Below are positions 47,814 to 55,087 of a stretch of DNA of 64,000 nucleotides, piece by piece. Both the position numbers and the translations under genes were made by a program. Source of the DNA: Rhodococcus sp. IEGM 1379 (GTDB lineage Bacteria > Actinomycetota > Actinomycetes > Mycobacteriales > Mycobacteriaceae); NCBI RefSeq assembly GCF_030056815.1, contig NZ_JASHKR010000004.1, positions 88,014-152,013 on the forward strand, given 5' to 3'. The notes beneath the pieces are model-generated. The model worked only from the letters and a program-made list of their open reading frames with translations, made no database searches and was not told the DNA's origin. Within the stretch, counting starts at the first letter, position 1, and the number at the start of each line of letters is the position of its first letter.

Positions 47814-48752
47814 ATGCGTACCTCACCGTGGATTCGACAGCATCTCGCCGCGGTACGGGCCCTGCTCGTATTGACCGTGATCACCGGCATCGTCTACCCG
47901 CTCGCGATCTGGGCGGTTGCCTCACTTCCTGGCCTACACGACAAGGCCGAGGGCTCGATTGTCGAGATCAACGGGCAAGCTGTCGGCAGCGCGCTGGTCG
48001 GTCAACTGTTCACCGATTCCGACGGCAATCCCCTCCCACAGTTCTTCCAGAGTCGTCCGTCCGAAGCCGGCGACGGATACGACCCGACCTCGACCGGCGC
48101 GAGCAACCTCGGCCCCGAGAGCGTGGTGGATACCCCGGGCGATCCGGCACTGATCAGAACTGGAGTCACCCCCGCCGAGTCGGGGTACAAGGCGAGTCTG
48201 CTCACCTCCGTGTGTTCCCGCAGTCGGGCCGTCGGAGCACTCGAAGGCGTTGACGGCACTCGGCCTTTCTGCACACCGGGCGGGGTCGGGGCAGTGCTCT
48301 CGGTGATCGGCTCCCGGGACTCCCTCGGAAACGTCGTCCATCCCACCCGGGTGATCAGTGTCAACGAGCAGTGCTCCACCGACTCCTACACTCCGAGAAC
48401 GCCGTTCATCACGGAGTACGAAGGCGTGCCGGTGGAGTGCGCCACGTTCGGCGAAAACTATTCGATCGGCCAGATCGTGCCGATCCGCGGAGACGGCCCG
48501 GCTGATCCAGTTGTCCCGGCCGACGCTGTCACGGCCAGTGGCAGCGGATTGGACCCACATATCTCGCCAGAATATGCGGAAATTCAAGCCTCCCGGGTGG
48601 CGAGTGCGCGCGGAGTCACCGTCGACCAGATCAGAGCGCTGATCCACGACAACCAGGACGGACGGACACTGGGTTTCCTCGGAGAACCAGGCATCAATGT
48701 TCTTCTCCTGAATATCGAACTGGACCAACGGTATCCGCCGGCCACCCGCTAA
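47814..48752 (+). CDS. kdpC: Potassium-transporting ATPase subunit KdpC, long form
   Basis: A 312-residue KdpC. The core is seen at both ends: one membrane helix (ALLVLTVITGIVYPLAIWAV), IVEINGQAVGSALVGQLFTD, QFFQSRPSEAGDGYDPTSTG ASNLGP, and the C-terminal DPHISPEYAEIQASRVASAR GVTVDQI. Between them is about 100 residues (roughly 115-225) absent from the ~190-residue enterobacterial protein and containing four Cys; long KdpC proteins are known in actinobacteria. It stabilises KdpAB and raises nucleotide affinity. 26 bp separate it from kdpD. Confidence 0.93.
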   Translation: MRTSPWIRQHLAAVRALLVLTVITGIVYPLAIWAVASLPGLHDKAEGSIVEINGQAVGSALVGQLFTDSDGNPLPQFFQSRPSEAGDGYDPTSTGASNLGPESVVDTPGDPALIRTGVTPAESGYKASLLTSVCSRSRAVGALEGVDGTRPFCTPGGVGAVLSVIGSRDSLGNVVHPTRVISVNEQCSTDSYTPRTPFITEYEGVPVECATFGENYSIGQIVPIRGDGPADPVVPADAVTASGSGLDPHISPEYAEIQASRVASARGVTVDQIRALIHDNQDGRTLGFLGEPGINVLLLNIELDQRYPPATR

Positions 48753-48778
48753 AGGAACACAACACACGCAGGAGACGA

Positions 48779-51253
48779 ATGAGAGGCACCTTACGCATTT
48801 ATTTCGGAGCCGCACCTGGCGTAGGAAAAACCTACGCAATGCTGTGCGAGGGTCAACGTCGGCGCGACCGCGGGACAGACGTCGTAGTGGGGTACGTCGA
48901 CTGCCATCAGCGTCCACGCACCATCGACATGCTGGACGACCTCGAAGTCATTCCGAGCAAAACTATGAAATATCGGGACGCGACGTTCACCGAGATGGAC
49001 ACCGATGCCATCCTCGAGCGTGAACCTCGAGTAGCCATCGTCGACGAACTCGCCCACACGAACGTCCCAGGGTCGCGACACGAAAAGCGTTGGCAGGACC
49101 TCGAAGAACTCCTCGATGCGGGGATCGACGTCATCACCACGGTCAACATTCAACACCTCGAATCGCTCAACGACGTCGTCGCCGAAATCACGCGGGTGCC
49201 GCAGCGTGAAACCGTCCCCGACGAAGTTGTCCGGCGGGCCGAACAGGTTGAACTGGTCGACATGGCACCCGAAGCTCTCCGACGGCGGATGGCTGACGGC
49301 AATATCTATCCACCGGAGAAAATCGTTGCGGCACTTGGCAATTACTTCCGCGTCGGAAATCTCACCGCGCTGAGAGAACTGGCCGTGCTCTGGTTGGCCG
49401 ACAAGGTCGACGACCAACTCGACAGGTACCGGGCCGAACACCACATCACCGGCCCATGGGAAGCCAGGGAACGAGTCGTCGTCGGATTGACCGGCGGCCC
49501 GGAAGGAGAAACGCTCATTCGTCGTGCCGCGCGGATTGTCGACCGATCGCAAGGCGCCGATTTGTTCGCAGTCCACATCACCCGCGACGACGGACTGACC
49601 GCCGCCAGTCCCGCCCACCTCCTACAGCAACGAACGCTTGTGGAAAATCTCGGTGGCACCTTCCATCAAGTGGTCGGTGACGATGTTCCCAGCGCACTTC
49701 TTGCTTTCACCGGCGGTGTCAATGCAACGCAACTGGTATTGGGCGCGTCAAGTCGGGGGCGGATCGGTCGGGCCGCCCTCGGCAGTGTCGGGATGAAGGT
49801 AGTCGCTCGGTCCGGTGGCATCGACGTCCACATCGTTACCCACGAAGCCACCAAACAGGATCACTACTCGCGACTGCCGACTCTGGCCGGATACCGACAG
49901 ATGATCGGCTTTGCGGTCGCGCTGGTCGGCACGCCGCTCCTGTCGATCGCGCTCGCAAATACACGTCGACAGCTGACTTTGCCCAGTGAGATCCTGATCT
50001 TTCTCATCGGAGTCGTGGGCGTCGCATTGGTGGGAGGTTTGTGGCCTGCGTTGGTCGCTGCCGTGTTGGGGTCTGCGCTGCTGAACTACTACTTCACGCC
50101 CCCGCTGCATCGGTTCACGATTGCCGAACCTCAGAACATCCTCGCCCTGTTCGTCTTCATCGTCATCGCGATTGCGGTCAGTGCAGTCGTGGACCTCGCC
50201 GCCCGTCGCACCCGTGAAGCCGCACTGGCTGCTGCCCAGGCGACTATTCTGTCCAACCTGTCCGGCAGTGTGTTGCGCGGAGACCAGTCGCCAGGCGCCA
50301 TCCTCGAGCGACTTCGCGAGACTTACGGCCTCGACACAGTCACCTTGCTCGAACGTCCACCCGGCATTCCCTTGGCACCCGGACGTCAACAGGATCCGCA
50401 GAGATGGCGGGTCGCCGCCAACGTCGGCGGACAGCCATGCGACAGCCCGGACGACGGCGACATGGCCGTGGCCGTCAACGAGGATCTGTCACTTGCGCTG
50501 CGCGGCCGAACGCTCGCTGCCGCAGATCAGCAAGTTCTCGAAGCGTTCGCCGCCCAATCCGCGATGGCATTGCGCCAGATACAACTGGAAGAGGAAGCGG
50601 AACAGGGCCGAACACTTGCCGAGGCGGACCAAGTCCGTTCGGCGATTCTCCGAGCTGTCGGCCGAGACCTACGCATCCGCCTTGCAGCACTCGAGGAAGC
50701 AATCACGCAGGTCCAGGGCACTACCCGAGGACACAGTGGGGTGGCGGCGGAAAACTCGTTCCCGAACTCCGTATCTCTGTCGCTGCAACGACTCGATCAG
50801 CTTGCCGAGACACTGCTGGAGATCAGCCGACCACACGCCGGCTGGATACTGAGTACCACTGTCCAGCCGGTCGAGTTGGATGATGTTGTTCCTCGCGCCT
50901 TCGACGCTATCGGTACGGGCGCCGACGGCGTGCGCGTCGACCTTCCCGACGATCTGCCCGCCGTGCTTGCCGACTCCCGCCTGCTCGAACGTGTTCTCGT
51001 CGATCTGCTCACACACGCTCTGAGACGTAGCCCTCCCGATCAGGATGTTCGTGTCACAGCGCGGCGAAGCTCAGGTGACGCCGTCGAATTGCTGGTCACC
51101 GACCGGGGTCCCAGTACCCCCCGCGACTACCAGAAGGATCTCGGAATCTCCTTGTCGGAGAGTATCGCCGAAGCAATGGGTGGCGTACTGACCTCCGAGC
51201 ACACTGCCGACGGGTTGACGATGATCCTCGCTCTACCTGCGGCTGGGCAGTGA
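48779..51253 (+). CDS. kdpD: KdpD-like sensor with degenerate kinase domain
   Basis: An 824-residue KdpD. The cytoplasmic N-terminus is intact: Walker A FGAAPGVGKTYAML, Walker B AIVDELAHTNVPGS, then a Usp-like domain; four clustered helices (IGFAVALVGTPLLSIALA to FVFIVIAIAVSAVVDL), and a GAF-like region. The kinase part is not: the phospho-acceptor box reads RAVGRDLRIRL, with Arg629 where KdpD has the His of VGHDLRTPL; the N box Asn is replaced (DLLTHALRRSP) and the G2 box lost (LGISLSESIAEAMGG). No kdpE follows. It probably senses K+ or nucleotide without phosphotransfer. Confidence 0.9.
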   Translation: MRGTLRIYFGAAPGVGKTYAMLCEGQRRRDRGTDVVVGYVDCHQRPRTIDMLDDLEVIPSKTMKYRDATFTEMDTDAILEREPRVAIVDELAHTNVPGSRHEKRWQDLEELLDAGIDVITTVNIQHLESLNDVVAEITRVPQRETVPDEVVRRAEQVELVDMAPEALRRRMADGNIYPPEKIVAALGNYFRVGNLTALRELAVLWLADKVDDQLDRYRAEHHITGPWEARERVVVGLTGGPEGETLIRRAARIVDRSQGADLFAVHITRDDGLTAASPAHLLQQRTLVENLGGTFHQVVGDDVPSALLAFTGGVNATQLVLGASSRGRIGRAALGSVGMKVVARSGGIDVHIVTHEATKQDHYSRLPTLAGYRQMIGFAVALVGTPLLSIALANTRRQLTLPSEILIFLIGVVGVALVGGLWPALVAAVLGSALLNYYFTPPLHRFTIAEPQNILALFVFIVIAIAVSAVVDLAARRTREAALAAAQATILSNLSGSVLRGDQSPGAILERLRETYGLDTVTLLERPPGIPLAPGRQQDPQRWRVAANVGGQPCDSPDDGDMAVAVNEDLSLALRGRTLAAADQQVLEAFAAQSAMALRQIQLEEEAEQGRTLAEADQVRSAILRAVGRDLRIRLAALEEAITQVQGTTRGHSGVAAENSFPNSVSLSLQRLDQLAETLLEISRPHAGWILSTTVQPVELDDVVPRAFDAIGTGADGVRVDLPDDLPAVLADSRLLERVLVDLLTHALRRSPPDQDVRVTARRSSGDAVELLVTDRGPSTPRDYQKDLGISLSESIAEAMGGVLTSEHTADGLTMILALPAAGQ

Positions 51254-51255
51254 CC

Positions 51256-51287
51256 TTTGTCATCGAATAACGTCCTTCGCCTCTACC
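51256..51287 (+). repeat. 32-bp promoter-region repeat, copy 2 (ANTAR side)
   Basis: Second copy of the element at 30786-30817, same orientation relative to the next gene, 31 of 32 bases identical. It begins two bases after the kdpD stop codon and lies 69-100 bp before the ANTAR-like gene, a distance almost the same as in the hydrogenase promoter. It indicates that the genes from 51.3 kb onward have their own promoter and are not simply the kdp tail. Confidence 0.85.
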
Positions 51288-51355
51288 TGACAACCGTTGA
51301 CCCGAGAAAGCTGAAACCACAGCACTTCCGAAGACTGCGTCAAGAAGGAATATGC

Positions 51356-51613
51356 ATGTGTCCACTGGTATCCAGCGAAAGCGAAGCCGTGGCGACCGCA
51401 CAACGAATCTTGGTCGCCAAGCGCAAATTCGACGAGCGACAGGCCTTCGACGAGCGACAGGCCATCGACGAGCCAATGGACATTGCCCGGCGTCGTCATG
51501 TGTCGGTTGTGTCGGCGGCTCGACAACTGATCAAGGCGGCACAGGGAACGACGGTGACACCCCCGACCACACCCCCGACCGAGTTGACAAGTAAACCTCC
51601 ACAGTCGAATTGA
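51356..51613 (+). CDS. Small ANTAR-like protein with an internal duplication
   Basis: An 85-residue basic protein. AVATAQRILVAKRKFDERQA and RRRHVSVVSAARQLIKAA resemble the three-helix ANTAR RNA-binding domain (A-x-G-I-L-M-x-R ... A-x-x-L). Between these helices an exact 18-bp tandem repeat (51428-51445 and 51446-51463, TTCGACGAGCGACAGGCC) duplicates FDERQA. The C-terminus is Thr/Pro-rich. ATG 51356 has AAGGA six bases upstream. ANTAR proteins act as RNA antiterminators; the call is tentative because the domain is short. Confidence 0.5.
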   Translation: MCPLVSSESEAVATAQRILVAKRKFDERQAFDERQAIDEPMDIARRRHVSVVSAARQLIKAAQGTTVTPPTTPPTELTSKPPQSN

Positions 51614-51647
51614 CTGTCGGCAACAATTAACGAGGAGGAATCGGATC

Positions 51648-51926
51648 GTGAACGAGAAGCACTGGTCAGTGGACATCACCATCGACGAGCATACTTCCGA
51701 GGAAGGCAACCGCACGCGGGCAATCGCGCGACTTCGGTCGAGGGACGATACTCACATTGTCGGGGCAGGTTTCGCCCGCTGTAATCCCTCGGATCGAGAT
51801 GTACCCGAGATCGGCGATGAACTTGCCGTCGCGCGTGCGCTTTCCGAGCTGGCCCATCAACTGATCGAAGCCACTGCTGCGGACCTCGAAAGTGTCACGC
51901 ACGAAACTATTCACCTGAACGCCTAG
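51648..51926 (+). CDS. DUF1876-family protein
   Basis: A 92-residue protein starting KHWSVDITIDEHTSEEGNRT RAIARL and ending DVPEIGDELAVARALSELAH QLIEATA. This is the full DUF1876 domain (dsRNA-binding-like fold), found in the dormancy regulons of Mycobacterium (Rv2632c-type proteins). GAGGAGG lies about ten bases before the GTG start. Between the ANTAR-like gene and the second WS/DGAT gene on the same strand. Function unknown. Confidence 0.88.
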   Translation: MNEKHWSVDITIDEHTSEEGNRTRAIARLRSRDDTHIVGAGFARCNPSDRDVPEIGDELAVARALSELAHQLIEATAADLESVTHETIHLNA

Positions 51927-51987
51927 TCACTTCTCGAGACGCAGGTGACCTGAATTCGAGATGGCGGTGTCGAACAAGGAGATAGCG

Positions 51988-53358
51988 ATGCCGGAAAAAT
52001 TGACTCCCTTGGATGCCGCTTTCCTCGAGATCGAGGACTCCGATCGTCACGCGAGCCTCGCAATCGGTGCGGTAATGGTTGCCGAAGGGCCCGCACCTAC
52101 CGATCACGATTTGATCGAGAGGTTGAACTCGCGGATACGATCCCTCCCCCATGCCGCGGATCTCATTCACACTGTTCCGTTCGATCTGGCTGCACCGACG
52201 TGGGTGGCAGATGCGAATTTCGACCCAGCCCGCCATTTCACGAGGGTCGGGGTGCCGACACCAGGCCGAATGCAGGACGTGACGGAAACCGTCGCATGGA
52301 TCATGTCCGAACGACTCGATCGCGATCGTCCACTCTGGCAGTGCTGGTTGATCGAGGGCCTCGAGGACAATCGGTGGGCAATCCTCATCAAGGCCCACCA
52401 CTCGCTCATGGATGGCATCACGGGCGCCCGGTTGTTCGACGTCATGTTCGACGCACCTCCATCCTCCAGTTCGCCAACGGAGAAAGCTGCACCGGCAGAA
52501 CCGGAGTCCTTGTACGGCAGGATCGTCGGCGCCTACTGCTCGGTTCTCGAGACACCTCAGCGGTTGGCGCGCCGATCTGTGCGGATCGTGGAAGGGACAG
52601 CTCAGTTGGCCGGCGACCTGCTGATCCCGAGTGCAAACACGTCATTGAACGGGTCCATCGGACGCCAACGGCGTTACGGTGCCGCGCAAGTGCGAATGCA
52701 TGACGTGAGGACCATCTGCTCAACCTTCGACGTCACCGTGAACGACGTTGCGCTGGCCTGTGTCACCAGCTCGCTGCGCTCACTTCTCCTGCACCGCAAC
52801 GAAGATCCCAGCCGAAATGCCGTGCGGACACTCGTGCCGGTCTCGGTTCGATCGTCGAACAACGGCACGTCGCCACACAACGAAGTCTCCCTCATGCTTC
52901 CCTTTCTCCCCGTCGACACGGAGGATCCGCTGGACCGCCTGCAGTTGATTCATCGCAGACTTTCACGGCACAAGAGAGGAGGGGAATCGGGCAGTGGACA
53001 GTCCATCACGGCTGCTGCTCAGTACGCACCGTTCATGTCCTCGGCCTGGTTCGTTCGCCTCGCGATGCGCGTTCCGCAGCGCAGCATCGTCACCGTTGTC
53101 ACAGACATTCCCGGGCCGACCGACAAACGCCGACTGATGGGACGAGACATCGTCAGCATCTATCCGTACGTCCCGATTGCAGTGCGCTTGAGGCTCGGTT
53201 TCGCAATCCTCAGTTACCACGATCAACTCACGTTCGGAATCACCGCAGACTACGACTCTGTTTCCGAAATCGATCTTCTTTCACAGTCGCTGGAACAGGA
53301 AGTCGACGTCCTACTTCGGTCGACGCGGACACCATCTCCCCTCGCCGAACCTCACTGA
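51988..53358 (+). CDS. Wax ester synthase/diacylglycerol acyltransferase (second copy)
   Basis: A 456-residue acyltransferase beginning EKLTPLDAAFLEIEDSDRHA, the standard WS/DGAT opening. Catalytic motif AILIKAHHSLMDGITGARL (HHxxxDG) and the second conserved segment PHNEVSLMLPFLPVDTEDPL are present, with the later TVVTDIPGPTDKRRLMGRDI. AAGGAG about eight bases before ATG 51988 favours this start over 51961. It differs from the copy at 23.7-25.1 kb in N-terminus and length, so it is a diverged paralogue, not a recent duplicate. Storage lipid formation under stress is the probable role. Confidence 0.92.
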   Translation: MPEKLTPLDAAFLEIEDSDRHASLAIGAVMVAEGPAPTDHDLIERLNSRIRSLPHAADLIHTVPFDLAAPTWVADANFDPARHFTRVGVPTPGRMQDVTETVAWIMSERLDRDRPLWQCWLIEGLEDNRWAILIKAHHSLMDGITGARLFDVMFDAPPSSSSPTEKAAPAEPESLYGRIVGAYCSVLETPQRLARRSVRIVEGTAQLAGDLLIPSANTSLNGSIGRQRRYGAAQVRMHDVRTICSTFDVTVNDVALACVTSSLRSLLLHRNEDPSRNAVRTLVPVSVRSSNNGTSPHNEVSLMLPFLPVDTEDPLDRLQLIHRRLSRHKRGGESGSGQSITAAAQYAPFMSSAWFVRLAMRVPQRSIVTVVTDIPGPTDKRRLMGRDIVSIYPYVPIAVRLRLGFAILSYHDQLTFGITADYDSVSEIDLLSQSLEQEVDVLLRSTRTPSPLAEPH

Positions 53359-53393
53359 TCGAATCCTCGGTAATCCAATCTCATGGCCACCTG

Positions 53394-53454
53394 CCGTCCA
53401 ACTAGTGACATTCGGCCATGTAGACGACCAGCTTGTGGGCGCAAAGTTGGACGG
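53394..53454. other. Long-range inverted repeat upstream of the slipin gene
   Basis: CCGTCCAACT (53394-53403) and AGTTGGACGG (53445-53454) are perfect inverted repeats ten bases long, 41 bases apart. With the following hairpin they fill most of the 180-bp gap between the second WS/DGAT gene and the slipin gene, suggesting either an RNA structure or a regulator site. Confidence 0.55.
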
Positions 53455-53463
53455 TAGACGGGA

Positions 53464-53503
53464 CGTGCCTCGCGACCTGACTTTCGTCAGGACGCGAGGC
53501 ACG
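53464..53503 (+). terminator. Strong hairpin between WS/DGAT and slipin genes
   Basis: CGTGCCTCGCG-A-CCTGAC pairs with GTCAGG-A-CGCGAGGCACG: 17 paired bases with one A/A mismatch and the tetraloop TTTC. It lies about 105 bp after the WS/DGAT stop and 35 bp before the slipin start. There is no T tract, which is common for actinobacterial terminators. It may instead be the 3' end of a small RNA or a 5'-UTR structure. Confidence 0.75.
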
Positions 53504-53538
53504 CCGGTAGTCCGTTCCGCACAGAATCGAGAATCACC

Positions 53539-54399
53539 ATGAACGTAACCATCATCATCATCGTCGTGGTCGTGGTCGTCGTATTGCTAATTTTCGCAAT
53601 GGCAATACGAGTCGTCACCCAGTACGAGCGCGGAGTTCACTTCCGGCTCGGAAAGATCATCGCGGTGCGCGATCCTGGTCTGACGCTCATCATTCCCGCG
53701 ATCGACCGGATGACCAAAGTCTCCATGCGTATCGTCACGATGCCAATCCAGTCGCAGGGAATCATCACCCGCGACAACGTCAGCGTCGACATCGCGGCAG
53801 TCGCCTACTACCGCGTCATCGACGCCGAAAAATCGGTGGTGACGATCGAGAATGTCAGTTCCGCCATCAATCAGATCGCGCAGACCACTCTCCGCAATGT
53901 AGTAGGTCAACATTCTCTCGACGAAGTCCTGTCGGAAACAGCGGTGATCAACACCAGCATTCGTCAGATACTCGACACCACCACGCTGGACTGGGGTGTG
54001 GAGGTAACGCTGGTCGAACTCAAGGACATTCAGCTGCCTGAGAGCATGAAGCGAGCGATGGCGCGCGAAGCCGAGGCCGAGCGGGAGAAGAGAGCAAAGA
54101 TCATTGCGGCCGAAGGTGAAGCCCGTGCCGCCGCCGGCCTCGGCGAAGCATCGGACACCATGATGGCCCACCCGTTGGCACTCCAACTGCGCAACCTGCA
54201 GACCCTTGCCGAACTCGGTGTCGAGAAGAACACCACCGTCGTATTCCCCGCACCTCTGATGAGCGCAATCGGCGAACTGGGTTCGTTCCTGCAACGGGAG
54301 GGTATTTCCGCCGAAAAGCTCGCCAGCCACAGCTCGAATGAAAACACGGTCAAAGGAACAACATTCGACGAGAGCGTCCTCAGCGTCAGCCGCTCGTGA
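53539..54399 (+). CDS. Slipin (stomatin/prohibitin SPFH-domain) protein
   Basis: A 286-residue membrane-anchored SPFH protein: one N-terminal helix made almost only of Ile/Val ([20 protein letters not shown]), the SPFH domain with [20 protein letters not shown] and the conserved [20 protein letters not shown], then a helical coiled coil with [24 protein letters not shown]. Such proteins form large rings that organise membrane microdomains and proteases. The usual partner NfeD is not present next to it. The stop overlaps the start of the Rv1733c-like gene by four bases. Confidence 0.92.
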   Translation: MNVTIIIIVVVVVVVLLIFAMAIRVVTQYERGVHFRLGKIIAVRDPGLTLIIPAIDRMTKVSMRIVTMPIQSQGIITRDNVSVDIAAVAYYRVIDAEKSVVTIENVSSAINQIAQTTLRNVVGQHSLDEVLSETAVINTSIRQILDTTTLDWGVEVTLVELKDIQLPESMKRAMAREAEAEREKRAKIIAAEGEARAAAGLGEASDTMMAHPLALQLRNLQTLAELGVEKNTTVVFPAPLMSAIGELGSFLQREGISAEKLASHSSNENTVKGTTFDESVLSVSRS

Positions 54400-55064
54400 A
54401 GTTTCCCCGGCAACCACGTCCCCTGCAACCACGCCGCTCCGGAAGGCGGACCACCATGCGCAACGATCCGGTTCGCACGATCTCCCGGCCCAGTCGTTGG
54501 TGGCGGCAGGCACCGTGGTCCTCCAATCGATTGATGCGCACCTCGGACCGACTCCTGTCCGCCTTGATCATTGCCGCCATCGCTGTCGTGGCTCTTGCGA
54601 TACCAGTCTCGGCAACGATCGGAACGTCCGTCTATTCATCTGACCGAGCTCGAATCGAACAAGAGCACAGCACGTACCAGGAGTGGAACGGCACGGTCGT
54701 GAGTACCCCGCCGGAGCCACCGGCGATTCCCGATATCACGGCGACAAAAGACGTCGGCGCTGCACAGAACGCCGTGACGTGGACGATGAACGGAGCGCCG
54801 CGCACCGAACCGTTGATTGCCCACTACGGTGTGAAAATCGGTGACACGATCACAGTCTGGACGAATGACAAAGGTGGTCAGGTTCGGCCACCCACCGAAA
54901 CGTCGACAGCAGCTGTCGACGGCGTCGCGGCTGCCGTCGTGCTGTGCGGCGCGATCGCCGTGACGATGTACCTCATGGTAGCGGTGGCCCGCAATCTGAT
55001 CGGTCGGCACAATGCTCGAATGTGGGACGCGGAGTGGAAGAACAAATTTCAGCAACACTCGTGA
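54396..55064 (+). CDS. Rv1733c-like two-helix membrane protein
   Basis: A 222-residue protein: basic N-terminus, a first membrane helix ([20 protein letters not shown]), an external ~110-residue loop with [32 protein letters not shown], a second helix ([20 protein letters not shown]) and a basic tail with WDAEWKNKF. This is the layout of the DosR-regulated antigen Rv1733c of M. tuberculosis. The GTG start at 54396 overlaps the slipin stop; ATG 54456 is an alternative. Function unknown, probably envelope-related. Confidence 0.85.
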   Translation: MKFPRQPRPLQPRRSGRRTTMRNDPVRTISRPSRWWRQAPWSSNRLMRTSDRLLSALIIAAIAVVALAIPVSATIGTSVYSSDRARIEQEHSTYQEWNGTVVSTPPEPPAIPDITATKDVGAAQNAVTWTMNGAPRTEPLIAHYGVKIGDTITVWTNDKGGQVRPPTETSTAAVDGVAAAVVLCGAIAVTMYLMVAVARNLIGRHNARMWDAEWKNKFQQHS

Positions 55065-55087
55065 AAGCTGAACGAGGCCGGAACGGG

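Noticed and set aside
51254-51647. A missing kdpE downstream of kdpD
   Set aside because: The frames after kdpD encode the ANTAR-like and DUF1876 proteins; there is no receiver domain or OmpR-type helix-turn-helix.
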